Positions 34,431 to 43,331 of a stretch of 64,000 nucleotides of DNA are shown piece by piece. Origin of the DNA: DATDAH01 sp963725155 (GTDB lineage: Bacteria > Actinomycetota > Acidimicrobiia > Acidimicrobiales > DATDAH01); assembly GCA_963725155.1 (NCBI GenBank), contig CAVRXU010000005.1:186001-250000 (forward strand), given 5' to 3'. A model generated the notes under the pieces. The model was not told the origin of the DNA. It was given only the letters and a program-made list of their open reading frames with translations, and searched no databases. The stretch's first letter is position 1. Every line of letters begins with the position of its first letter. Position numbers and translations under genes: made by a program.

Positions 34431-34483
34431 GTGGCTTCGCTCCGCTCAGCACCAATCACCTTTGAGTGGCTTCGCTCCGCTCA
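34428..34483. repeat. two tandem hairpin repeats between convergent genes
   Basis: The 21-nt unit starting TGAGTGGCTTCGCTCCGCTC occurs at 34428-34448 and 34463-34483. Each can fold (TGAGTGG with CCGCTCA, one G-U) over a CTTCGCT loop. The first contains the stop of the acyl-CoA dehydrogenase; on the minus strand they encode the AERSEAT-like tail of the PAP2 protein. Probably bidirectional terminators. Confidence 0.6.
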
Positions 34484-35559
34484 GCAACTCCGGCGCCGCC
34501 GAAGCTGCGAGTCGTCGATGCTGCTCCGGCTGGCGCCTGCGCAGCCGGGGAACGTGCTCCGATCTTGAGTGACCGGCGCCAGAACGGGATGGGTTGGCGC
34601 TCGAGGCGGTTCCAGACGAGGCAGACGACGGCGACGTAGGCCCATCCGATGAGCACGTCGAAGACGTAGTGCTCGCCGGAGAGCACGAGCACGAACCCCA
34701 TGCCCACCGCGTAGAGGGCGAGCAGGACCCGCAGGGACGGACGGGCCGTCGGCCAGAGCATGACCGCCACGAGGGCCGTGTAGCCGGCGTGCAGGGACGG
34801 GACGGCGGCCACCAGGTTCGCGGTGTCCCACCCGGCGCGGATCACGTCCTGGGCGATGTCGAGGTGGATCCACCGGTGGCCCCAGCCCCGGGGTGCGGTC
34901 CGCACGATCGGGTCGACCACGCCGAAGCGAGAGGCCATCCACGGCGGGATGGCGGGGTAGAGCACGAAGGTGAGGGCGGCGGCGAAGCTCAAGGTGACGA
35001 ACCGTCGGACGTAGCGCCAGTAGCGGGCCCGGTCCCGGACCCAGAACACGGCGGCCACGGCGAACGGCACGAAGAAGTGCGAGATGTAGGTGAAGGTGAC
35101 CGGGATCTCCCACCAGCGCACCGGGCCGGGCCCGTAGACGGCGTTCTGGAGCCGGATGGTGGGCAGCTGGCCGAGGCCGAGCCACCGGTCAAAGGTCAGC
35201 TGCGGATCCAGGTGGGGCTGGATGCCCAGCTCGTCGGCCTTCCCCCGGGTCAGGTCGTAGAGGATGAGCACGAGCACGACCGGCAGCCAGTCCCGCACGA
35301 CGCGGAGCGGGCCGCCGCCCGGTGAGCCGATGGTGAGCACCACGAGGCCGCCGGCCACCCAGAGCAGGATCTGCTCCCGGTCCAGGGGGATGCCCCACGT
35401 CCACCAGACGGCGACGAGGGCCCCGCCGTACAGGCCGATCGCCGCGGCCCGCGCCACCCGGTGCCACTCGGGTCGCTCGACCGGCGGCGGCCCGGCGGGA
35501 GGCGGCGGGATCGCCGATGGCGGCGGGACGGCCGGATGGTCGGTGGTCTCGGTCGTCAC
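34456..35559 (-). CDS. PAP2-superfamily membrane protein (IPC synthase-like)
   Basis: About 367 residues with several transmembrane helices. A Pro-rich N-terminus leads to membrane helices; the PAP2 catalytic blocks are VPSLHAGYTALVA (PSxH) and SGEHYVFDVLIGW (HxxxD), giving a phosphatase or phospho-headgroup transferase on lipid substrates. GTG 35559 overlaps the mannosyltransferase stop by 4 bp. The C-terminal AERSEATQR is encoded inside the hairpin repeats, so the last residues are an accident of their position. Confidence 0.82.
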   Translation of the reverse strand: MTTETTDHPAVPPPSAIPPPPAGPPPVERPEWHRVARAAAIGLYGGALVAVWWTWGIPLDREQILLWVAGGLVVLTIGSPGGGPLRVVRDWLPVVLVLILYDLTRGKADELGIQPHLDPQLTFDRWLGLGQLPTIRLQNAVYGPGPVRWWEIPVTFTYISHFFVPFAVAAVFWVRDRARYWRYVRRFVTLSFAAALTFVLYPAIPPWMASRFGVVDPIVRTAPRGWGHRWIHLDIAQDVIRAGWDTANLVAAVPSLHAGYTALVAVMLWPTARPSLRVLLALYAVGMGFVLVLSGEHYVFDVLIGWAYVAVVCLVWNRLERQPIPFWRRSLKIGARSPAAQAPAGAASTTRSFGGAGVAERSEATQR

Positions 35560-36914
35560 GACCACCCCGGCAGGAGGAGGCGCAGTTCGGCGGCCCCGTC
35601 GGTCAGGGCCACTCCGGCCAGCAGCGGGTAGAGGAAGACGAACGCCGCCGCCGACCCGACCAGGAGCGGGACGAGGGTCAATCGCCGGACGCGGGGGAGA
35701 CGATCCAGGGCCAGCACGGTGGCGAGGGCGAGCAGGGGGACCAGCGACACGGCGTAGTACGAGTACACCTCACGCCCGCTCAGCATCCAGGGCAGCCACT
35801 GGGACGCGGCGAGACCGACCACGATGCCCGCGGCGTCGTCGCGCCGCCGCACCGCGAGGAACGCCGACACGCCGAGGCCGAGGAGCCCGGCCGCCCAGGT
35901 CACCGGGTTGGCCAGCGCCAGGATCCGGACCTGGGTGGGCTCGTCCCGATCGGGACAGGCGCCGTCGTCGAGGGGGGCCGGGACCGCGGCCATCTGGGGG
36001 AGGCAGAGCTTGCTGAAGAGGTCGGCCGGGTCGGACTGCACCGCCCAGCTCCAGGCCGGCGCCGCCTCCGGGTTGTCGGTGTCCAAGTTGGCGTGGAAGT
36101 CGATCAGCATGCGCTGGTGGTCGAACCACACCGTGACCCGGTCGAGCGCGCCCAGGTGGCACGGCAGCTCGCCATGGCAGTGGCCGAGACCCGCCCGGGT
36201 CCGCTCGGCCTGGGCGAACCATGGCCCGTAGGCGACCAGGTAGACCCCCACCGGGACCAGGGTCAGGACCGCCAGAGCGGCCGCGGTGCGTCGCCGTCGA
36301 TCCGGTCCCGGGGACGCGGCGCGACGCTCCAGGCTGACGAGCACGATGGCGGCCACCGGCCAGGTCCAGACGGCGCCCCACTTCATCGCCGTGCCGAGGC
36401 CGAGGAGGAGGGCCACCGCCCACCGCCACCGGCGCAGGCGCTCCGGGTCGTCCTGGTCGGCGAGCGCTCCGAGGACGCACCAGGCCGCCGCCGTCGTGGC
36501 CACGGCCACGAACCCGTCCAGGAGGGCCAGCCGGCCGGTGACGAAGGCGATGCCGTCGAGGGCCACGATGATCCCCGCGGCCAGCGCCAGGTCCGAGCGG
36601 TCCGTGATGCGGCGGGCGGCCGCCCAGGTGACCAGGACCAGGGCGACACCGGCGAGCAACGCCGCCGATCGCCAGCCGACGGGGGTGAACCCGAACACGC
36701 GGATGCCGCCGGCGATCAGCCACTTGGCCAGTGGCGGATGGGCCGGTGAGGCCTCGACGCCGTGGCGCAGGAGATCCGCGGCGTCGAGCGCGTAGTACAC
36801 CTCGTCGAAGACGAAGACCCGAGGCCGGTCGAGTCGAGGCAGTCGGGTGGCCAGCACCAGAGCGACCAGACCGACGGGGGCGGCGAGGGGGCGCAGGCGA
36901 CGGGCGAGGCTCAC
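35556..36914 (-). CDS. protein O-mannosyltransferase-like glycosyltransferase (GT39/PMT)
   Basis: About 452 residues, many transmembrane helices. The N-terminal loop carries FVFDEVYYALDAADLL (D-E catalytic pair) and HPPLAKWLI, hallmark of PMT enzymes that move mannose from polyprenyl-phosphate-mannose to exported proteins. GTG 36914 overlaps the lipoprotein stop (GTGA); a longer in-frame extension would run through that gene and is unlikely. Middle gene of a three-gene operon. Confidence 0.87.
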   Translation of the reverse strand: MSLARRLRPLAAPVGLVALVLATRLPRLDRPRVFVFDEVYYALDAADLLRHGVEASPAHPPLAKWLIAGGIRVFGFTPVGWRSAALLAGVALVLVTWAAARRITDRSDLALAAGIIVALDGIAFVTGRLALLDGFVAVATTAAAWCVLGALADQDDPERLRRWRWAVALLLGLGTAMKWGAVWTWPVAAIVLVSLERRAASPGPDRRRRTAAALAVLTLVPVGVYLVAYGPWFAQAERTRAGLGHCHGELPCHLGALDRVTVWFDHQRMLIDFHANLDTDNPEAAPAWSWAVQSDPADLFSKLCLPQMAAVPAPLDDGACPDRDEPTQVRILALANPVTWAAGLLGLGVSAFLAVRRRDDAAGIVVGLAASQWLPWMLSGREVYSYYAVSLVPLLALATVLALDRLPRVRRLTLVPLLVGSAAAFVFLYPLLAGVALTDGAAELRLLLPGWS

Positions 36915-37249
36915 GGATCGAGCGAGCGGCACGCGTCCACCAGGAGGGAGGCCGGTGACACGGGTGACGGATCGTCCTTCGGACCGAGGTCGATGTCGGT
37001 CAGCCGCTTGTCGAGCGCCCTGTAGTAGGTCTCGGGGTCGTCGCGAAGGGTGGTGGCGGACAGTGCATCGGCGTCGGCGTCGCCCCCGTCGGGTGGATGC
37101 AGCGGGCCGGCCTCGGCCAGCACCCGGGCCGCCACCCGTTCCCGCAGGCTGGCGCACACCCGCCGCTCGGCTCCGGCCTGGTCGTCGTCGAGCGCGGGCG
37201 CGCCACAGGCCGCCAGGAGCGCCGTCGCGGCCAGGGCCGGGGCCCACAC
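36911..37249 (-). CDS. small lipoprotein of unknown function
   Basis: 112 residues. Lipoprotein signal MWAPALAATALLAAC (Cys15) followed by a mostly acidic, Asp-rich mature part (PPDGGDADADALSATTLRDD). I do not recognise the family. First gene of the lipoprotein-PMT-PAP2 operon; a substrate of the mannosyltransferase is possible but unproven. Confidence 0.7.
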   Translation of the reverse strand: MWAPALAATALLAACGAPALDDDQAGAERRVCASLRERVAARVLAEAGPLHPPDGGDADADALSATTLRDDPETYYRALDKRLTDIDLGPKDDPSPVSPASLLVDACRSLDP

Positions 37250-37421
37250 GCGGCGGAATCGGGGGACTGCGGGGGCGCCGATGCGAGGACCCTAGCGACG
37301 GCCCTCGCTGACCGATCTTCAGTCGATCCGGCCACCTTCGTCGGCCGTGGCGGACGGACTACGGTGCGATGACGCTGACCCCGGTCCGACCGGTGCGGCG
37401 GGCCGACGACGAGAGGCAGTG

Positions 37422-38876
37422 ATGAGCGATCAGGGCGGAGCGGGCGAGGCGGGCTGGCAGCCGGACCCCAACGGGCGACACGAGTACCGCTACTGGGACG
37501 GCTCGGCGTGGACCGATCAGGTCTCCGACGGTGGGGTCGTCAGCTCCGACCCGCCGGGCGACGCCCCGACCGAGGTGACGGGCCCCGCGCCGGGCACCGA
37601 GACGGTGATCCAGCCGGTGGCGACCCCACCGATGGCGGCCGGTCCCGTGGGCCCGCCCAGCGCGGCCGACCAGGCGTACGTCCCGCCACCCGGCGCGGCC
37701 AAGAAGAAGGTGCCGGTCGGGATCCTGGCCCTCGTCGGCCTGGTCGTGGCCGCCGTGGTCGTCGGCCTGGTTGTCCTCCTCACCGGAGGCGACGACGACG
37801 GTGGTTCCAGCGGCGGCACCGGCGACTTCGCCGGGAGCATCACCGAGGACGAGCCCTTCGTCATCCGCACCTTCGACATGGAGGGGGGCGAGGCCGTGCG
37901 GGTCGTGGTCCACCCGTCCGACGACCTCAACGTGGCCATCACGCCGACGGTGGACCAGGACCTGGTGGCCACGCAGGCCTTCGGTTCGATCGGCGGCGGC
38001 GAGCTGAGCGACGGCGAGCTCGACGACGAGACCAGCGGCTACTACAGCGATCTGCTCTCCGGCTACGACAGCCTGTTCAGTGACGCCTTGGAGGGTCAGG
38101 ACGCGAGCGAGGACATCAATGCCGCGCTCTCGGACTTCGGGGACCTGCAGGGGGTCCTCTCCGACGCCTTCCCCGACGTGGCCGCAGCGGGCATCCCGCT
38201 GGAGACCGACGACCAGAACGGGGCGGGTGAGACCGAGGGCTTCATCTTCGTCGCCCCCCTGAGCGGGCAGTACGGGATCATCATCAGCGGCGTCGAGAGC
38301 GTCGGGGACTTCGACGCCGTCATCGAGACGAACCCGCCGGACGACAGCTTCGACGCCTTCGACCCCGACGAGTCGGTCCAGCTCCGGGCGTACCTCGAGG
38401 CCTACGACGCGCAGCGGGACTTCCTCTGTGACGCGGACTTCTTCGGTGACGATCCTGCCGACGTGTCCGAGATCGCCGTCACCATCTGTGACGACGAGGC
38501 CTTCAACGAGCTCCTGAGCACGGACTTCAGCTCGGACTTCTCCAGCGACTTCAGCTCGGACTTCTCCGACGACTTCTCCAGCGACTTCAGCTCGGACTTC
38601 TCCGACGACTTCTCGAGTGACTTCAGCTCGGACTTCTCCGACGACCTGACGCTGGGCGATCCGCAGGATCCCAGCAACTTCATCCCCGACTACGGCACCG
38701 ACGCCCGGTTCACCCGCCTGGCCGACAGCTGCTTCAACGGGAACCTCGCCGACTGCGACCAGCTGTACGCGGTCACCCCTATCGACGCGTCGACGAACTC
38801 CTGGGAGGGTTATGGCGCCACCTGTGGTGGCCGTCTGCCCGAGGAACACCCGGGACAATGTGCCTCGCTGGGCTAG
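37422..38876 (+). CDS. DUF2510 membrane protein with Ser-Asp-Phe repeats
   Basis: 484 residues from ATG 37422. The N-terminal DUF2510 domain has WQPDPNGRHEYRYWDGSAWTD (landmark EYRYWDG). A Pro/Ala linker and one transmembrane helix (about 105-125) follow, then an acidic external region and a run of about 12-residue repeats DFSSDFSSDFSD. The C-terminal cysteine module DSCFNGNLADCDQLYAVTP ends with GATCGGRLPEEHPGQC, four Cys. Paralog of the next gene. Confidence 0.8.
   Translation: MSDQGGAGEAGWQPDPNGRHEYRYWDGSAWTDQVSDGGVVSSDPPGDAPTEVTGPAPGTETVIQPVATPPMAAGPVGPPSAADQAYVPPPGAAKKKVPVGILALVGLVVAAVVVGLVVLLTGGDDDGGSSGGTGDFAGSITEDEPFVIRTFDMEGGEAVRVVVHPSDDLNVAITPTVDQDLVATQAFGSIGGGELSDGELDDETSGYYSDLLSGYDSLFSDALEGQDASEDINAALSDFGDLQGVLSDAFPDVAAAGIPLETDDQNGAGETEGFIFVAPLSGQYGIIISGVESVGDFDAVIETNPPDDSFDAFDPDESVQLRAYLEAYDAQRDFLCDADFFGDDPADVSEIAVTICDDEAFNELLSTDFSSDFSSDFSSDFSDDFSSDFSSDFSDDFSSDFSSDFSDDLTLGDPQDPSNFIPDYGTDARFTRLADSCFNGNLADCDQLYAVTPIDASTNSWEGYGATCGGRLPEEHPGQCASLG
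38519..38646 (+). repeat. 36-bp tandem coding repeats (Ser-Asp-Phe)
   Basis: DNA encoding DFSSDFSSDFSD is repeated about three times, period 36 bp, with synonymous variation. A related but less regular repeat zone lies at about 39295-39515 in the neighbouring paralog. Low-complexity acidic tracts of this kind are prone to expansion by slippage. Confidence 0.8.
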
Positions 38877-38904
38877 ACCCGGCTGAACAACGGGAGGACC
38901 AATC

Positions 38905-39768
38905 ATGAGCGACCAAGGCGGGCATCCCGAGCCGGGCTGGTACGCCGACCCCAACGGCCGGCACGAGTACCGCTACTGGGACGGCGCCACCTGGAGCGAC
39001 CAGGTGTCCGACGGCGGCGTCGTCTCCACCGATCCGCCCACGGTCCAGGACCCGACGGTGGCCACCCCGACGGCGGAGGAGGCCGCGGCTGCCCCCATCG
39101 CCCCGGTCGCCATGGGCGGAGCGGAGACCCCCTACGTCCCGCCCAGCGCCATGGGTGACTCCGGTGAAGGGCGCAAGCTGCCGGTCGGGATCCTGGCGTT
39201 GGCCGGTCTCGCCGTGGCCGCGATCGTGGTCGCGGTGGTCCTCATTGCCTTCGGCGGTGACGACGGCGGCGACGACGGCGAGAACGCCAGCACCGCCGAC
39301 GATGTCGCCTCCGACGCCCTCAGCGACGCCAGCGACGCCCTGAGCGACGCCAGTGGTGACTTCAGTGGGGCCTTCAGCGACGACTTCACCGATTCGTTCA
39401 GCGACCTCTCCGACTACAGCGACCTCTTCTCGGACTTCTCCGACCTGTCGGACTACAGCGACCTGTTCAGCGACTTCTCGGACTTCTCTGACCTGTCGGA
39501 CTTCTCGGACCTGATCCCCGGCGGCATTCCGGGCACACCGGAGGCCGGCGACCCGGTCGACCCGTCCGACTTCATCGACGAGTACGGGACGGTGCCCCGC
39601 TTCGACGCTCTGGCGGACAGCTGCTTCGGCGGAGACTTCAACGACTGCAACGAGCTCTACTCGGTCACGCCCATCTCCCCGTCGACCAACTCCTACGAGG
39701 GCTACGGCGCCACGTGCGGTGGCCGCCTGGCCCAGGAGTCGCCCGGGATCTGCACGACGCTGAACTGA
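38905..39768 (+). CDS. DUF2510 membrane protein with Ser-Asp-Phe repeats (paralog)
   Basis: 287 residues. Same plan as the preceding gene but shorter: DUF2510 domain (YADPNGRHEYRYWDGATW), a transmembrane helix (about 90-112), a Ser/Asp/Phe/Leu-rich repeat region and the four-Cys C-terminal module (ADSCFGGDFNDCNELYSVTP, ATCGGRLAQESPGIC). A good GGGAGG ribosome site precedes ATG 38905. The pair is clearly a tandem duplication with strong divergence in the repeat zone. Confidence 0.8.
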   Translation: MSDQGGHPEPGWYADPNGRHEYRYWDGATWSDQVSDGGVVSTDPPTVQDPTVATPTAEEAAAAPIAPVAMGGAETPYVPPSAMGDSGEGRKLPVGILALAGLAVAAIVVAVVLIAFGGDDGGDDGENASTADDVASDALSDASDALSDASGDFSGAFSDDFTDSFSDLSDYSDLFSDFSDLSDYSDLFSDFSDFSDLSDFSDLIPGGIPGTPEAGDPVDPSDFIDEYGTVPRFDALADSCFGGDFNDCNELYSVTPISPSTNSYEGYGATCGGRLAQESPGICTTLN

Positions 39769-39818
39769 GCGCCTCGGTGACAGGGGACGCCGCGGCGCCC
39801 GGCGTGCACCACCGACCG

Positions 39819-40751
39819 ATGACCGTCCCCGACGCCGCCGCTTTCCTGACGCACCGGGCCGAGGTCCGAGACGGGTTGTCCCTGGCCTATGTGCACGAGG
39901 GGGTCGGCGGCTACCCGCTGGTGCTGCTCCACGGCTATCCGGAGACCAAACGGATCTGGTGGCGCAACATCGCTCCGCTGGCCGCGGCCGGCTACGAGGT
40001 GATCGTCCCCGACTTGCGAGGCCACGGCGAGAGCGACGTCGACGCCGACGACCGCTACGACATCGTCACCTACAGCCGCGACATCGAAGCCCTCGTCCAC
40101 GGAGTGCTCGGCCACGAGCGGTGCGGGGTGGTCGCGGGTGACGTCGGCGCCGTCGTGGCCTACGACCTGGCGCTGCGCTTCGCCGGCCTGGTCGACGGCC
40201 TCTGCTACTTCAACACGGCCCCACCGTTCCTGATCGAGGAGTACCAGGCCGCCGGCATCTCCCTGTCCGGCCTCGGCGACGTCGACGCCCGACCGGAGAC
40301 CGACTACCAGCTGCGGCAGGGCCAGCACGCCGATGCCCTGGCCGCGGAGCTGGACACGCCTGAGCGCCGACGGCGCTACATCGGCGACTTCTACGGCCAC
40401 CGACTCTGGGGCAGCCGGGGCTCGTTCACCGCGGCCGACGTCGACTTCATGACCGAGCCCTGGACCGAGGAGGCCCGGCTGCGGGCGGGCTGGGCCGTGT
40501 ACCAGCTGGGCCGGGGGACGAGGGTGGCTGAGGAGGTCCCCCGCCTGTTCGAGACCATGCCGGTGCCGTCGCTCCTGCTCTACGGCCCCGAGGACCAGGT
40601 CGTCCCCGAGCAGTTCATGGCCTGCTGCGAGGTGGCCTTCACGAACCGGACCGGGCCACTGGTCGTGCCCCGGGCCGGCCACTTCCTGCAATGGGAGCGG
40701 GCCGATGTGCTCAACGGCCTGGTCGCCGGCTGGTTCGCGCAGTTCCGGTGA
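39819..40751 (+). CDS. alpha/beta hydrolase (Asp-nucleophile type)
   Basis: 310 residues from ATG 39819 (a GTG at 39804 is a possible alternative). LLHGYPETKRIWWRN and VVAGDVGAVVAYDLAL (nucleophile Asp108, G-D-V-G) resemble the haloalkane/fluoroacetate dehalogenase and epoxide hydrolase group. The His is probably in VPRAGHFLQWERAD. Substrate unknown. Its stop overlaps the next start by 4 bp. Confidence 0.85.
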   Translation: MTVPDAAAFLTHRAEVRDGLSLAYVHEGVGGYPLVLLHGYPETKRIWWRNIAPLAAAGYEVIVPDLRGHGESDVDADDRYDIVTYSRDIEALVHGVLGHERCGVVAGDVGAVVAYDLALRFAGLVDGLCYFNTAPPFLIEEYQAAGISLSGLGDVDARPETDYQLRQGQHADALAAELDTPERRRRYIGDFYGHRLWGSRGSFTAADVDFMTEPWTEEARLRAGWAVYQLGRGTRVAEEVPRLFETMPVPSLLLYGPEDQVVPEQFMACCEVAFTNRTGPLVVPRAGHFLQWERADVLNGLVAGWFAQFR

Positions 40752-41572
40752 CCCGGGCGTTCGCCCGGGCTGCGGCGGTCGGGCTGGTGCTGCTGGCGGC
40801 CTGCGGTGACGACGGCGGAAACGGGGGCGGCGGGGCGACGGGCGTCGAGCTGGCGGCCACCGCCACCCGGTCCAGCCTGTTCGACAGCCAGCGCACCTTC
40901 CGCCTCGAGCTGACCAACGAGGGCGACGCCGCCGTCACGGTCGCGTCGGTGCAGCTCGACTCGCCCCTGTTCGAGCCCGTTCCAGCCAGCCCTCGCGACA
41001 CCCAACTGGCCCCCGGCCAGCGGCTCCTGCTGCCCGTGCCCTACGGCGCGTCGATCTGCCCGGGCTCGGGCCCGTCGAGCCTGGTGACGGTCGTCGCCGG
41101 TGACGAGGTCGTGGTTCCCCTGGACCAGGCCCCAGCCGGCGTCATGGACGCCCTGCACGAGGTGGAGTGCGGCGAAGCCGCGGTGCGGAATGCCGCCGAC
41201 CTGCACTTCGGCGACGACTGGACGCCGACCGGTCCCCGGTCGGCTCGGGGCGAGATCGTCGTCGCCACTCACGGCGACACCGAGGTGACCATCGACGACG
41301 TCCGAGGCAACATCGTCTTCGGCGTCCGCCTGGGCGACTTCGGTCCGCCCCTGCTGACGGTCGCCGGCGCGGGCGAGGACGGCCGCCTACCGGTCGAGCT
41401 CGTCGTCGACCGTTGCGACACCCATGCCCTCATCGAGAGCAAGCGCACGTTCAAGTTCCCGCTGGAGGTCCGACTGGACGGTGGTGCACCGGCGCTGGTC
41501 GTGCTGGAGGCCGAGTCCGGCAGCCCGACCAGGGACGTCCTGGGCGGCCTGATCCAGGCCTGCATCGGCTGA
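40748..41572 (+). CDS. hypothetical lipoprotein
   Basis: 274 residues from GTG 40748. Lipobox LLAAC (Cys19 region) then a Gly-rich linker and two Ig-like beta-sandwich-looking halves (FRLELTNEGDAAVTVASVQLDSPLFEPVP; GPRSARGEIVVATHGDTEVTIDDV) with conserved CPGSGPS and VECGEAAV. No family assigned. Coupled to the upstream hydrolase. Confidence 0.68.
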   Translation: MTRAFARAAAVGLVLLAACGDDGGNGGGGATGVELAATATRSSLFDSQRTFRLELTNEGDAAVTVASVQLDSPLFEPVPASPRDTQLAPGQRLLLPVPYGASICPGSGPSSLVTVVAGDEVVVPLDQAPAGVMDALHEVECGEAAVRNAADLHFGDDWTPTGPRSARGEIVVATHGDTEVTIDDVRGNIVFGVRLGDFGPPLLTVAGAGEDGRLPVELVVDRCDTHALIESKRTFKFPLEVRLDGGAPALVVLEAESGSPTRDVLGGLIQACIG

Positions 41573-41617
41573 CGGTACGGTCGCGCCGGGCCGCGAGGCC
41601 TCGACGAAGGGGGACAC

Positions 41618-43213
41618 ATGGACCTGATCCTGCGCAACGGGACGGTGATCGACGGGACGGGGGCGCCGCGCCGGACCGCCGACGTCGGGGTGGCCGACGG
41701 CCGGGTCGTGGCGGTCGGCGACGTCGCCGCCACCGACGGGGCCGAGGAGGTCGACCTCGGTGGCCTGGTGCTGGCCCCCGGGTTCGTCGACATCCACACC
41801 CACTACGACGCCCAAGTGCTGTGGGATCCGGACCTGACCCCGTCGTGCTGGCACGGGGTGACGAGCGTGGTCGTCGGCAACTGCGGGTTCGGCATCGCCC
41901 CGACCCGACCGGAGCACCGCGAGACCATCGCCCGCACGCTCGAGAACGTCGAGGGCATGGCCTTCGACGCCCTCGTGGCCGGCATCGACTGGACCTTCGA
42001 GTCCTTCCCCGAGTACCTGGCCACCGTCGACCGCCTCCCCAAGCGACTGAACGTCGGCGTCCTCGCCGGGCACACCCCGACCCGCCTCTACGTCCTGGGC
42101 GACGAGGCGTCGGACCGGGAGGCGACCGAGGCCGAGGTGGCCGAGATGGCCGCCATCATCAAGGAGGCACTCGAGGCGGGGGCCGTGGGCTTCTCGACGT
42201 CGGGAGCGCCCACCCACGCCGGCGCCTACGGCAAGCCCGTACCCAGCCGCCTGGCCAACTACGACGAGATCAAGGCCCTCGCCTCGACGATGGGCGAGGT
42301 CGGTCACGGCGTGATGCAGGCCACGGTCGGGGCCAACCTCTTCATGGACCAGTTCGCCGAGATCTCCCAGCTCACCGGTCGGCCGGTCTCCTGGACGGCG
42401 TTGCTCTCGGGGATGTGGGGCGAGGGCGGGGCCGTGTCGATCATCGACGCCACGGCCCAGCGGGGCGGTGACGTGTGGCCACAGGTGGCCTGCCGTCCGC
42501 TCGTCATGCAGGTGACGATGGCCGACCCGTTCCCCATGGCGACGATGGCCTCGTTCCAGGAGGTCCTCGCCGTCCCCCACGAGCGGCGGGCGGACGTCTA
42601 CCGGGACCCGGCCTGGCGGGACCGCATGCACGCCGACCACTCGATGTGGGGCGAGCGCCTGACCAAGGCGACCATTCAGGAGACGGACCGCTTTCCCGAG
42701 TTGGTGGACGGCCCGACCCTGGCCGAGCTGGCGGCCCAGCGGGGGGTCGACGCCCTCGACCTGATGATCGACCTCGCTCTCGAGGACGACCTGGCCACGC
42801 GCTACCGCATCGTCCTGGCCAACGACGACGAGGTCGAGCTGGCCACCCTGCTCCAGGACGAGCGGACGGTGCTCGGGCTGTCCGACGCAGGGGCCCACGC
42901 CAGTCAGCTCTGCGACGCCAACTTCTCGACCCACCTCCTCGGGGTCTGGGTCCGCGAGCGGGGGGTGCTGACCCTCGAGCAGGCCGTGTGGCGGCTCAGT
43001 GGGCAGGCGGCGGAGGTCTTCCGCCTGGAGGGCCGGGGCCGCATCGTGGAGGGGGGCGCGGCCGACCTGGTGGTGTTCGACCCCGACACGGTGGGTTCTG
43101 AGCCGCTCGAGCGGGTCTGGGACCTGCCCGCCGGGGCCGACCGCCTGATCGCCCGCAGCCGGGGCATCGAGCACGTGTGGGTCAACGGCACGGCGATCCG
43201 TCGGGCAGGGTGA
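41618..43213 (+). CDS. N-acyl-D-amino-acid deacylase family amidohydrolase
   Basis: 531 residues. Metal ligands H60 and H62 are in FVDIHTHYDAQ and the Cys89 of VGNCGFG is the D-aminoacylase-type zinc ligand; the late metal Asp is in GLSDAGAHASQL. Hydrolyses an amide or cyclic amide; exact substrate unknown. A GGGGGA ribosome site precedes ATG 41618. Confidence 0.87.
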   Translation: MDLILRNGTVIDGTGAPRRTADVGVADGRVVAVGDVAATDGAEEVDLGGLVLAPGFVDIHTHYDAQVLWDPDLTPSCWHGVTSVVVGNCGFGIAPTRPEHRETIARTLENVEGMAFDALVAGIDWTFESFPEYLATVDRLPKRLNVGVLAGHTPTRLYVLGDEASDREATEAEVAEMAAIIKEALEAGAVGFSTSGAPTHAGAYGKPVPSRLANYDEIKALASTMGEVGHGVMQATVGANLFMDQFAEISQLTGRPVSWTALLSGMWGEGGAVSIIDATAQRGGDVWPQVACRPLVMQVTMADPFPMATMASFQEVLAVPHERRADVYRDPAWRDRMHADHSMWGERLTKATIQETDRFPELVDGPTLAELAAQRGVDALDLMIDLALEDDLATRYRIVLANDDEVELATLLQDERTVLGLSDAGAHASQLCDANFSTHLLGVWVRERGVLTLEQAVWRLSGQAAEVFRLEGRGRIVEGGAADLVVFDPDTVGSEPLERVWDLPAGADRLIARSRGIEHVWVNGTAIRRAG

Positions 43214-43279
43214 GGATCTCGACGCCCGGCCGGGCGCCCTGCTGCGGGGCACGCCCTGATCGGGTTCGCCCTCGCAATT

Positions 43280-43296
43280 TGAGTAGCGACTACTCA
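43280..43296. promoter_or_regulatory. palindromic operator candidate upstream of 43332
   Basis: TGAGTAGCGACTACTCA is a perfect 7-bp inverted repeat around CGA. It lies 35 bp before the next gene and in an otherwise unstructured AT-richer pocket, as expected for a repressor site. No regulator gene is nearby. Confidence 0.5.
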
Positions 43297-43331
43297 CCCC
43301 AGCGGGGGAGCGGGTGGGCGAAGATGCACCC

